DNA from: Dioscorea cayenensis subsp. rotundata
Lineage: Eukaryota; Streptophyta; Magnoliopsida; Dioscoreales; Dioscoreaceae
DNA: 64,000 nucleotides
Reading direction: 5' to 3'
Assembly (NCBI RefSeq): GCF_009730915.1
Contig: NC_052476.1
Location: forward strand, 19,325,257 to 19,389,256
The notes under the pieces were generated by a model. The model was not told the DNA's origin and searched no databases. It was given only the letters and a program-made list of their open reading frames with translations. This document shows positions 46,851 through 57,761 of the stretch, piece by piece. A program made the translations under genes and the position numbers. How positions within the stretch are numbered: position 1 is the stretch's first letter; every line of letters begins with the position of its first letter.

Positions 46851-49808
46851 CATTAAAAACTGCTCCGACATCATCAAGGCTCACTTGTTCTCCATGCTCA
46901 AAATCTAGTGGCTTGTACCCCACTTTAAACCACTCACTTTCTATAATTTGAGGAATTATCAAGCATAGTCACGATAGTATAAAAAAGGGGGTTCAGTTTG
47001 AGTTTTCAGTAGGTTAAAGTACAAATTTATTGATACAATAAACATATTTAAAGAAAAAAAAATCAATAGAGTTTTAAGTCATCCTCAAGCCGAGAAAAGG
47101 CAAAGTTATCCAATTCATCAAACCGTTGTTGAGTAACACCAACCTTTAACAACAAATGAGCAAAAATCAGATTTATGATATTGGTAGGAAGCTCAATAAA
47201 GGACATTGAGAAGATGAATACCTTCTCAGAGCCATCAGCAGGTCCATCTAGTCCAGACAGTTCATCGCAACAGATCCTCTTGCTTGACGCCAAATACAAT
47301 TTTCATCTAAACATGGCATAAGTTAAGTTTCCATTGGGATATCAATGTTCACTTTTATGTTGCACCTTCCTGCATGAGAAAACAACAAATGATCCAATTG
47401 TCAACTGAATAAGAATGGAATGGTAAGGTACTTCTAGAACTAATAATAGTGGTTTTCATATAAAAATTAGCATTGGATAATCCACAGGAATTTATTTTCT
47501 TGAGTGCTAATCAATCAGATATATTGTCCTTGAAAGAAATTTTTTTTAGAGTTATCAAGTTTTGATCAAATGTCAAAATCTAACGGAAGAGAATACTGGT
47601 AGCAACTTGGTAGTACACTGAATGGACAAGTTTGATCAGAGTAAAATCTCTATCCAGCTTGGTCATAGACAGATTTTATATCAATAATATCCTGAATTTA
47701 CACACTACTATACCTAGCATTGTGATATGGGAATCAAAATATATAACAAGAACAAGAGCTTTGATGGTAGCCCAAGGATCCCCAAGTTTGAAAATTGAAC
47801 ACATTCCACTTTTCTTGATTCTCTACGACACTTGAACTTTCTGAGCAGCTTTGTGGAGCAAACAGTAGATACATGTAAGGACAAGAGTAACAGCTAGCCA
47901 CAAAGAAACCCACATCAAAAAATCAATAAATTATTACCTGCATCACAGAACACTGTATAGTTCTTAAAACTTGCAATTGATGACATCAAGCTTGCATATG
48001 GAATCCCCTCTAATGAAAAATAATGAACAAGCCTTTGTTGAAATGAATTCCAACAAGCATCCTTGAATGAAGGAACTTTCTCCAATGTCATGTGCCCATA
48101 AATCTCAGTAATGGTTTTTGTCCCTTCAATGAAAAGTATTATCATTTAGTAGACACATGGATAATACAAACTAAGAAAGACAGCAATAAAGGACAAACCT
48201 CTTACAACCTTCTGAATTTCCTTCCCCAGTACTCATGTTCATGATCCATGCCTTTTCAAAACTGCAAATTAGTAAATAGTAAATAGACAAATAAAGAAGA
48301 GTTGACCAGGTAACATGCCCTATCCCACACAAGTGCTTGGGAGATATGAAGGAATACTATAATAATGCTGTCTTTTTATTTTGTAAATAATTGAGTAATT
48401 ATTTCCTAAACCCATCACGAAGTTTTGTTGGCATGCACTGCATGTGAATATTCATTAAGTCCATCTCATGGTCCCATAACAAAGACAACATTCCCAAACA
48501 AATTATAAATAATGTCATCAAATTCAGCAGATTCCCATACTAAAAAAAGCTACTTGAAATCCCTGAAAGTTGTCTAACATGACATATGCATGAACTTACA
48601 ATTATCTCCTTTAAGTAGAATTTCTGTGAAATTTGTACTCTCAAAAATAATAAGTATTATCACATGGTATATTTCTTCATGCATTAGGTGCACATTACCT
48701 GCGATTTATAATCAGAAGATCATCAACCCCTAACTTCACTAAATGCCAAGGTAATTAAGTAACTCCATTTAAATCAACTACCTCAGATGTCAGAGCACTT
48801 TCCCTTTGAAATCCAAGTTTTTCCATGATCCAGCTCCATATCCTACTTGATTTTTGAACAAGAACATGGTAAACTGTCTCCAACACGCACCCTTCTTTCC
48901 ATATCAGCTCTCCTCATTGCATTATTCTATCCAAAATGAATTAATGATAACAGCATGTTAAGATGAATAAATCTGACATCTAATACTAATTTACAATTGA
49001 AACAGCAACAACATAAATAACAATAACTTGCAATTATCCTTTTTAAGTCAAAAGAAAATCAAACCATCAAAAAGTAAATATGTATTAATCACATCCAATT
49101 TTTAATTCAGTGATATTCAAAGGGAAAATAAAATAATGATAACAGCATGTTAAGCTGAATAAATCTGACATCTAATACTAATTTACAATTGAAACAGCAA
49201 CAACATAAATAACAATAACTTGCAATTATCCTTTTAAGTTAAAAGAAATGAATCATCAAAAACTAAATGTGTATTAATCACATCCAATTTTTAATTCAGT
49301 GATATTCAAAGGGAAAATGATCCCTCAATAAGTCTAATATGAATTACTAACAAACTCCTCAATTTTCATAACGAATCATAGAAAACTTGTGTTTTAAAGT
49401 ATGCACCTCAGAGTCGACAATGTATAAGGAATTTTCAGCATTGTCAAAAATAGATGCAGCAGGGCGAAACAACTTGGCTGATTCAAATTCACCATCCTCA
49501 AAACCAGGAGAAGAACCAATCTGTAGTCAGCATATGGCCTAAATTGCGTTAGAATAGAGAATCAAATAAATCAGTTTTCCAAATTATATCTTTATAGAGC
49601 TGAAATTAACAATTTCTTGCTTGCATAGACAAGGCGTTATAAAGTTACGACAAATTTTAGATTTTGAAAGAAAATATTAAAGGAAAGAGATGACGGGTAA
49701 ATACATAATCAATAATCTTCACATCTTCATCAGTTATGATAACCCGATGATTATTGCAATCAGAAATGAATACGAGGCCACCATATTCTCATCTACAGAG
49801 ATACACCC
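46851..49808 (-). pseudogene. Captured, intron-bearing copy of an NHL-repeat protein gene
   Basis: Exon-like pieces lie in order on the minus strand. 49705 to about 49808 reads YGGLVFISDCNNHRVIITDE, after an upstream frameshift. 49407-49520 is a clean 114-bp exon (GSSPGFEDGEFESAKLFRP .. SLYIVDSE) with AG and GT borders. 48782-48926 reads AMRRADMERRV, has a one-base shift, then SRIWSWIMEKLGFQRES. About 48195-48261 reads FEKAWIMNMSTGEG. About 47935-48145 reads IEGTKTITEIYGHMTLEKVP. About 47740-47830 has QFSNLGILGLP in part. 47063-47299 ends TQQRFDELDNFAF. 46851-46945 reads WFKVGYKPLDFEHGEQ. The NHL-type signature and the WSWIMEKLG block match a plant NHL-repeat protein family. Frameshifts in at least two exons make it non-functional. 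Introns are kept, so it was copied from DNA and not from mRNA. Confidence 0.75.
48942..49318. repeat. 192-bp tandem duplication
   Basis: Two near-identical copies (48942-49133 and 49134-49318) beginning TAATGATAACAGCATGTTAA, within an intron of the NHL-gene copy. Confidence 0.9.
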
Positions 49809-50054
49809 TAGAATGGATAAACCCTGTAAGCACATATTCATAAACATGATCTCATAGTAGCAATTCCAGTCAATACCAAGCAAGATGAAGTGAAGTTTTC
49901 CAAACTAAAATGAAAGGACCTTGATATGATCTGTTTTCTTGTGTTAAATTGGCATGCACCTATAGCACATTTGAAAGGCGACACCAGCATAAACAACCAA
50001 AGGCCATATTCCCCAATAATATGATCTGTAATTATTAAGCTAAGATTTCCAAAT

Positions 50055-50717
50055 TTAAATTGATCCTAACACTAACGACCATACTTTCTTGCAGGAAAAT
50101 GCTTATTAACAACTTCTGTGGTTCAGATGGATTATTCCTCTTCTCTGCTTCAGTGTGGAATTTTTGCAATCAGGTAAGCAGTGGGGGGTTTTTTATATCC
50201 TCTTCTAACTATAAAATCTCTCTTGTAGGTTGCCAGTCTTCTGTTGCTGAAGCTCATATTGTTGCGGAATTTCAAATCCTCGTCGTCGCTTTGCAGCTTG
50301 CAATTGATCTCTCTTTGCGGATTCAGAATATTTTCATTGGCGAATCCAACATTTTGATTATGATTCGTTCGCCAGATAATGTTTGCTCCTGGCATCTCCA
50401 TTCCTGGATCAACGAGCTTAATCAACTCCTGCTTACTACTGGCTCTCCAAACATCTGCATCATTCCTCGGGACTGGTTGAGAATTGCTTCTAAACTTGCT
50501 GTCTTTGGCCGCAACCTTCACGAGTAGACCCTATATCATTCCAGACGATATCTCCCGCAATGGCTCATGAAATTGTTTTCTACAGCTGGTTTAGTTTTTT
50601 AGTTTGGTTTTGTGGTTGTTGCTTTTTTTTCTGAGTTTTTGCTGTTCTCTTGTTTTTCCTTGGTCCTGTCTTCTTTTGTACATGTGTGTTGTTTGTTGTA
50701 TGCTTTTCTAAAAAAAC
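50055..50717 (+). mobile_element. 5'-truncated LINE end (RNase H region)
   Basis: The open frame 50060-50527 reads GGFFISSSNYKISLVGCQSS and AEAHIVAEFQILVVALQLAI, the C-terminal RNase-H-like domain of plant LINEs, and after a stop continues LPQWLMKLFSTAG as in the LINE at 30.1 kb. A short A-run closes it at about 50710-50717. Same family as the LINE at 23.8-30.3 kb. Confidence 0.8.
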
Positions 50718-50721
50718 ATAC

Positions 50722-50973
50722 TTGAAGCAACATCTCCCTCCTGAAAACTATAAAGACATGCAAGGTTGTCTTTTTATGTCACTGCAAGATATGATGAACT
50801 TGAGAGAGTATTAATTATCTCTTATTAGAGATGGTCGATATGACCGTGCGAAGAATATGCTGTTAAAACTAAGAAAATTAAAAGTTCCTATTAAATGGGC
50901 TAATGTTGTGAAGATAGCAGGCAATGGAGTGGCTCCAGGAGGAATTCATGCATGTGGCTCGGTCTATTATTGA
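50722..50973 (+). pseudogene. Gene fragment of unknown family
   Basis: One frame of 84 codons with a single internal stop: LPPENYKDMQGCLFMSLQDM, then a TAA, then LIRDGRYDRAKNMLLKLRKL and IKWANVVKIAGNGVAPGG. It looks like real coding DNA (Lys/Leu-rich, helical) and not noise, and it begins right after the LINE A-run. I do not recognise the family. It may be another piece captured by the CACTA-like element. Confidence 0.4.
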
Positions 50974-51158
50974 ACCTGAAGCAAGCCTTTAGCAGATATA
51001 CACTACGAGGATTGGAGCTAAACTCAACCAAACCCTAATGACAAATTTCAAGATAACAATCACAAATTCCACAAATTCAAACGAAATCAAAACCAAAAGA
51101 AGCCAAAAACAAGAAATATTGGAGTAGATAGAGATCATCTTACCTCCAATAAAATCTC

Positions 51159-51545
51159 TCACTGTGCTCGCATTCCTTCTATTCCTCCGAAGATCTCACC
51201 AGAGCATGTGAAGGCCTGAAGAGGATGAAGTGGTGAGCTTTTGTTTTCCAACCATGGCGAGGAGAGATCTCGATCCGAGTCCAGGAGCCAGAGCCAATCA
51301 AGTACGGCGTTGTGTTCGCGGCGAGCTGGCCGGAGAGGCCGTGAATCCTGAGAATGCGGCGATGATGCAGGCTTGGAGGGCCAGCAGTAGTGATGCAATC
51401 GGCGGCCGAGGAGATCAAACGAGCCAAAAAAAAGGTGGAGATCAAGATGATGATGATGACTCAACATTGACCGTTCATTTTGGTGGTCCATCCAACAGCA
51501 GGATTTATCAGACAGGATTGGCACAAGTTCTCATTTTACTGTGTT
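51159..51545 (-). other. GC-rich exon-like segment in CACTA-like element
   Basis: Base composition rises sharply. A minus-strand frame from 51445 starts MISTFFLARLISSAADC, which could be a transit-peptide-like N-terminus, and a GGAG/GTAAGA donor-like site lies at about 51142. It may be the captured first exon of the NHL gene copy, but stops intervene and I cannot prove continuity. A plus-strand frame (51230-51559) is an equally open alternative. Confidence 0.35.
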
Positions 51546-51691
51546 TTCAGGGCTTTTAGGACTTTTTTTCTCCTTAATTATTGTTTAATTATGATTCGCT
51601 GTGTTATTAAAGTATGATTGTTATGAAATTTAGCAGCAATCTCAAAGAAAAAATCAATCATATGGATTCATGTGTTTAATGTTTAATTATA

Positions 51692-51950
51692 CTCCCTCCG
51701 TTCTTTTTTATTTGTAATAAACTCATGTTTTTTTTATTTGTCATTTTTTAACATCAAAAAATATTTATTATTTTTTTTCAAAATTACCCTAACACTTTAT
51801 TCAATTCTCTTCTTAAAATTTAATATGAGAGAAATGTGAATATATAAATTATGGGTAATTTTGAAAAAATAACTATTTTTTTATTAAATTATGTGAAATA
51901 ACCAATTTTCTTGGCATGTGAGATTGACAAATAAAAAGAAACGAAGGGAG
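51692..51950 (+). mobile_element. Stowaway-like MITE, 259 bp
   Basis: Ends CTCCCTCCGTTC and, inverted, CTCCCTTCGTTTC, with TA flanks (51690-51691 and 51951-51952). Same family and exactly the same length as 35779-36037, in the opposite orientation. Confidence 0.9.
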
Positions 51951-51952
51951 TA

Positions 51953-52577
51953 CATAAAAAGAAAAAGGTGGTGATTCTTTTTCCAAATAAATTTGAATAT
52001 ATAAAATCATATATGCATATATATATATATATATATAGTAAAACCTGTTATTTTTGTTCATATACAAAAGAGAAAGACAGTACTTAAGAATAATGGTACA
52101 TAATAATACTGTTTTAAAAATAACAAAACTTGTTATTTTTGTTTAAATAATAGAATGAGAACATAGCTTTGATTGCACTAAATTCTTTGCGCTGCTAATT
52201 TTTTAAATAATATATTATGGTAAAAAAAATTTACTAATAATTTTTATTTAAATAAATGATAAAAAGTAGTAGAGATGCACTTAAATATAATTTTTTTAAA
52301 ATTCAATATATATATATATATATAGCAGTTAATGCATGAATTGACCGCTATAAAAACTATTATTAAAAAAATAATAAATGAACTTACAGTAGTTAATTCA
52401 AAAATTTGCCGCTAAAAACACATCTATAGCTGAGGATATATAACTCAATTGCTATAAATATGATATGTTATTAATCTATAGTGATTAATTTGAAAATCCG
52501 CCCGCTATAGAGATTTAGCAAGGTTAATTTATAAATTTGCCTCTAAATTTTGTCACTATAACACAATTTTTTTAGTG
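51953..52577. other. Right subterminal region of CACTA-like element
   Basis: AT-rich, no gene. From 52310 it repeats CTATA..GC words inverted relative to the left subterminal region. Confidence 0.55.
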
Positions 52578-52580
52578 AGT

Positions 52581-53477
52581 TTAGAGTGAGATATAGAAAG
52601 ACAAATATATTAATTTTGTACAAAATTAGATTTGATGGTTAAGAAATGAATTGATTCATGTATTTTTTTTTTCTCTTAAAATTACATGAATTAAAAAATA
52701 AATTACATACTCTCTTTAATAAAATTTTAATATAATGCTGTTTATCTTTGTGTGCGTACTAAGTACACTATTAAGCCATAATCTTACTAACAAAAGTAAC
52801 TTTGATTTTATGTAAATAACCATAAAAGCGATTTCACTCTTTTTTTTTATTATTATTTCTTCCTCCAAGTTGACAAATTACACACACATATATATATAAC
52901 CAATTTAACCCTTGTCTTGCTTTAAAAATCCAACACCATATAAAGAGTATTAAGAAAAGACAGCTTCTAATAGACAGTAATTGTTTGAAAAGGGTTAGGT
53001 GTACTTTAAACTTCAACCTAATTTATACATGTATATTAATGATCAATCGGTCAACTATATAATAAGCTTTAAGTAATATTAAAAATGAAAAAAATTGGAT
53101 TCCTTAAATTGAGGAGATTCATTATATATATATATATATAAAAAGAAAACCATATGTTACTATTTTATGCTCCCATAATCCTAATATCATTTTAAGCATG
53201 GATTGCTTTTTATAAATAATATATCGCTTTCAATGATAAATTAAAACTTCAGGTAAATCAAATTAAAGCAAATTAACTAAGCACATTTGCAAAAGTACGA
53301 GAATATATTGTTTTTAATAAATAATATATTGCTTTTTATAAATAATATATCGCTTTCAATTATAAATAATAGATACTTATATCAACTGACCAAACAAAGC
53401 ACACTTGCAAACAGTCATGCTCTGACAAAAGCATGCAACACACGTCTGCTTATTTGCAATACAACATAGAGTAGTAT

Positions 53478-53510
<33 letters not shown>

Positions 53511-53558
53511 GCTTATGAACTTGAGATGGTGGTATTAATTGGAAGACCAAGGCTTAGC
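52581..53558. other. 3' flank of GLP-4
   Basis: No gene seen. Aligns with 32070-33230 behind GLP-3, except for a short inverted segment (52890-52967). An AATATATTGCTTTT-type short repeat occurs at 53200-53360. Confidence 0.6.
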
Positions 53559-54378
53559 TTAGAGTATGTCAACTCCAAACACATTATTAGCTTTTACAGC
53601 AGGATTAGGCCAAGTCTTAGCTTGAAGTTCGTTGATGGTTTCCTTGCTCAACTGGAATGACTTGGCAAGAAGATAATCATTAATTGGAGGTGTTGCTCCA
53701 AACAGATTATTAGCATCTATGATGGCACCAGGATTTTGGCTGTTGAACGCTACCAATGCAACTGCATTTGAATGCCCATAATTCATATTGAAGTGTGTAA
53801 GACCTTGAGGGAATACGAAAACATCACCGGCAGATAAAACCTTCGAGTAGAGTGTATCGTTGGGACTAGAAGAGACAAAACCGGCGTAAATAGTGCCTTC
53901 AAGAACAACAATGATTTCGGTAGCACGAGGATGAGTATGAGGAGGGTTAACTCCTCCAGGAGCATAGTCAATGCGAACCAAGGTAAGACCAAGAGTGTTC
54001 AATCCTGGGAGTTGAAATACTGATGCTGTGGTTATATTAGTACCAAGAGGATTCATTGTGTCAGCAACCTCGTTGAAGCCCGAGAGAAAGAAATCCTCAG
54101 GCGTGACTGTTGCAGGGTTTTTGCACACAAACCCATTCACCAACACTGCATTGCATGCTTGTGTTTGTTAGTATATATCAAGAATAGAAATTATATATCA
54201 AGTTTAATTAATGATATGTGTGTAGAAAAAGATGCATAGTAAAATATGAGAAGGCAATAATGCCTTGAGAAGTAAGATCAGCGACACAGAAGTCTTGTAG
54301 AGGACTTGGATCAAAAGCAAAGCAAAGAGATGAAGTTATTGCGAAGAATGCAAGAAAGATGAATTTTACAGCAGCCAT
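53559..54378 (-). CDS. Germin-like protein GLP-4, two exons
   Basis: Exon 1 is 54264-54378 and exon 2 is 53559-54145, giving 233 aa. The signal peptide (MAAVKFIFLAFFAITSS) is two residues shorter than in the other copies, followed by [16 protein letters not shown]. Box 1 HTHPRATE supplies H108, H110 and E115, and box 2 supplies H156. The 118-bp intron has a GC donor (CTCAAG/gcatta) and AG acceptor (GCAG/TGTTGG), joining SQ-VLVNGF. The C-terminus ends KTWPNPAVKANNVFGVDIL: a remnant of the duplicated end in which most of the second copy (the [11 protein letters not shown] part) is deleted. The terminal CTCTAA stop is shared with GLP-3. It is the last GLP of the array and is likely functional. 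Confidence 0.94.
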
Positions 54379-54455
54379 TCTTCACAACTCTAGCTAGTTT
54401 AAATGTTAAGAGATGGTGATGAGTAGTGGGATGGAGGATTTGGGATGGTGTTCAT

Positions 54456-54466
54456 GGGTTTATATA
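54456..54466 (-). promoter_or_regulatory. TATA box of GLP-4
   Basis: Reads TATATAAACCC on the minus strand, about 78-88 bases before the ATG at 54378, followed by the conserved ATGAACACCATCCC. Confidence 0.7.
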
Positions 54467-55701
54467 GTTTTTTTTTTTGAAGGATTATTTATTTATTTAT
54501 TTATTTACTTTTGGAAAAAGATAATAGCAATTTATTAAGTAATGGAACCTCTATGGAAAAGGATTTCTTATTAAAAGGAAAAGCCATAAAGGTTATGAGG
54601 TTTATGTTAATTTGGTGAAATAGCTTTTCAATTATTTTTTTTCGTGGGCTAAAGATAATGATAAGCTAAAAATTTCTTTTTAATCATCACATGGATGTTG
54701 TTGGCTTAGGTAAGCGTTAAAATACATCTAGTATGCTAATCTATTCTCCAATTATTGTTAGCTTAGGTAATAATAAGCTAATTATTACTAATTTTTTTAT
54801 CATATAGTAAGCTAATCTATTCTCCAACTGTGGTTTGAAATGATGATCAATCGACTATAACGTCTTTGGATTAAACTCTTTAATAGTCAATTCAAAGCAT
54901 TATCGCCTTAGTATAAAAACAAACTAAAACACGTAACTTATGATGTTGATCTAGTTATTACATGGGCACCATGCAATTTATGATGTTGATATTATGATGT
55001 TGATTTCATTAGTTATTACATGTGCATGATGTTGATCCAGTTTTTACATCGTACACTTAACTTATGATGTTGATCTAGTTATTATAGTTTTAATTTGTTT
55101 CTTAAAATTATTGAATAACCATTAGAGTTGATAATGCATCTTATCATGACTAAATCACATATAATTGAAAATATGACAAATAAATACATGGGTCAAATTT
55201 TTAAAAGCATGAAATTATTTCCTAACTTCTATATATAGATATATTTATAGTAACTAAATATGACATCTTACCATTAATATGCATCTACATATTGAGCATG
55301 ACATTTTACCAATTCAAATAATTATCTTAAGCTAATTAAGTTATTAATCATATTATGAAATAAAAAAAGCTTTGTACATATTTAATATTTTATAAAATTA
55401 AAAAAGCTACTTCACCAAAAATACCTTAATCTTGTTGATGTTTCGTTTAATAAAAGGAAATCACACCGCTCACCATCTCTTAATTAATCTTTTGAGCAAG
55501 AGTTGTAAACAATAGTTATTGCAACTCATACAATTATCTTTCTAGTATTTCTTACAATAACTTCAACTTTTATTCAATATATATAATTAAATTCATACTT
55601 TGTATTACATTATTAACAAACTTGAGTATGTAATGCAGTAGTGTCTATGAATGGGCCTGTTAGATTAGATAAGAATTAATAATATGGTTGATTAAAAAAA
55701 T
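54467..55701. other. 5' flank of GLP-4
   Basis: No gene seen. Contains local repeats of TATGATGTTGATCTAGTTATTA at 54935-55085 and then aligns with 10080-10960 and 35400-36700 of the other units, where it provides empty sites for the SINE and a solo LTR. Confidence 0.6.
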
Positions 55702-56414
55702 GGGAAAATTACTGTTCACCCCTCGTAATTTTCAAAACTTCCCAAAAACCCCCTCCTACTTTTACACACCACGGACAGCCCTTCCGTTAGTGTTTAACTT
55801 CCCTTTTACCCCCACCGCTCACTTCAAATGGGTCCATGTTGTGAAATCCCATTTTTGGCCCTCGAAAATGGTGGGAAAGGAAAGCGCCAAATCACATCAT
55901 GTCTCAACCTTTCAAGGGCTTTCGCTTGGTTTCTGATAGACAATGCCAAGGAGTTACATTACATCTTGTTATTCTCCTCATTATCATACCCGAAATATAT
56001 AAATCGGTTTCTAACGTAAAATGAAATTGATTTCCATCGGATTGGTCAAGTGCACTTCATCTTCAAATGAGTCGTAGTCGATTTTTATTGTCGAGGCGCA
56101 GCATGTGCCATTGTCGCCTTCTCGCTTTATGGTTGTAAAGTTAGTATTACGACGAGAAGAACATGAATTACGATTTAGTTCATTTCGTCAGTAAAGTTCT
56201 TCTCGCTTATGGTTATCTATTTGTATATTTTTAAATAATGTTTAACTATTTGCTATTATCCGCTTAAATATTTTACTAATATGTTTAATAATTGTCATAT
56301 CCGCTTAATACTTCCCATCTCCGCTTAACATTATCTTTACATGTATAACTATTCATAAACGGTAAATTCTCAAAGTCTCTCAGTAAAACGGTGATCTTTT
56401 TCGCTTGATCCGAA

Positions 56415-57102
56415 TTGTTGGCATGCGGCACGTGGCGGTGGCAAGGTTATGGTATCCGCAGTGAAGAATTAATGACGGCATTAATTCTCATGCACGGTAA
56501 CATAAATTTCCCAACACCCGCTCGCTCTCATCACCAATGTCGGCCACCGCTACGCTTAACTTTTTTTCTCGGATCACGAAGAGTCACCGCTCATGGACTT
56601 CACACCATAACAACTGTGAAGAACCCTCCCCATGGACAACCACCCTCGCTCGTCCCTCATCATCCTCCTCCTCCTCCTCCTCCTCTTCCTCCTCTTCCCA
56701 TGGACAACCACTTATCTCGAAAGGATGTTTCGTGAGCCTTCTTCCTTATCTTGAGAATCAATCAGCCGTAATCACCGAACTAGTTAAACTATCTTTTTCT
56801 CGCCTAAGTCGAAGTCCTCTCTACAATCGCCTCGAACGCAGGGATTCTCCAAAGTGGATCGACTGGGAAAGCAATTAAGAGAGCATTTTCGACTTGGGTA
56901 TGAAAAGAAAGTTTTCACTGATCGCGTGATTGCGGAGGATTCTCTAGAGGAGGGAGATCATGAAACATCCTTTAAGACGGGTCGACATTTACCACTTGAG
57001 ACTTTCTCGTTAACGCTTAAGAAAAATGACGCCGCGGTACAACTCGCTACGCTCGTGTTTAACTATCGTGATCGCCGCTTAAGTCCTACCACGACACATT
57101 GA
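56415..57102 (+). pseudogene. Captured gene fragment, family not recognised
   Basis: GC-rich segment within the second Mutator-like element. One frame (56537-56878) reads MSATATLNFFSRITKSHRSW, a (TCC)n-encoded serine run, then SLLPYLENQSAVITELVKLS. An overlapping frame (56854-57102) continues LGKQLREHFRLGYEKKVFTD and ends at TGA 57100-57102. Whether these are one broken exon is unclear. No family recognised; function unknown. Confidence 0.4.
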
Positions 57103-57761
57103 TTAATAGTCGCTTTTCATGAATGTGTGTTGTTTAACCTTTTTAATGTTGTACGCTTTTGCGTGTTCAAGTTGATGCGCTTTGTTATGCAAACCGCCGT
57201 GAGCATTCGAACGCATGCACACTTGTTTCGCTATACGAGGGTCGAGTCGTGAGTGTCCAAAGTCCGAGCTGTAAAATGTGACAGTTGTAAATCTTGTAAA
57301 TGTTGTAAATCTTTTTATAAATAAAACGAAACAATCGAGATTTGACTCGTGAACTTCGAAATTTAAACAGAGACCTAGTAAAAAACAATGTGGGAAACAA
57401 AAAACGCCATTGTAAACAATAGAAAAAGTTAAACAATACTCAAGTTACTTTTTAAACAACGACAACGGTGTTTAAGAAAAATACGTAAATATGTTTAAAC
57501 AAATGACTCGAGAGGTACCCATCTAGCAACGCTGATGTCGATGAAAGCATTCAATTTAAAACAATAACATATTATTTACATGATATAGACTTTAGTTAAA
57601 CAGGTAACCGTTATTTTAAACACTATATGTATCTGCTTTAAACATAAAAAGCTTGACGCTATACAGTAGACTCATGTTGAGTTGAGAACTTTCATTCGAA
57701 CGATGACAACATGTCTTCCTCGCGACAATGACATGTATTCGAACGTCATGAGTCGCTCAAT
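57103..57761. other. Noncoding interior of second Mutator-like element
   Basis: No gene seen. Contains GTTTAAAC-type words and ends at the assembly gap. Confidence 0.45.

Larger units (their letters stand above)
43120..52577. mobile_element. CACTA-like transposon (9.5 kb) with captured gene pieces
   Basis: The left end CACCGCAAGAAAAAG and the inverted right end CACTAAAAAAATTGTG fit degenerate CACTA termini, with 3-bp duplications AGT (43117-43119 and 52578-52580). Both ends carry repeated TATAGCGGCA / CTATAG..GCCGCTA-type words (43170-43420 and 52370-52560), the subterminal repeats usual in CACTA elements. The uninterrupted site is at about 32067. I see no transposase gene. The interior holds a solo LTR, NHL-gene pieces, a LINE end and a MITE. 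Confidence 0.78.
55702..57761 (+). mobile_element. Mutator-like element, left part (runs into gap)
   Basis: The left end GGGAAAATTACTGTTCACCC matches the inverted right end of the element at 13300-18455, and the similarity continues through the following 80 bases. The interior again mixes CGCTTAA/GTTTAA-rich DNA with a GC-rich coding-like segment. The right end is not seen and is probably in or beyond the N gap. Confidence 0.65.
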
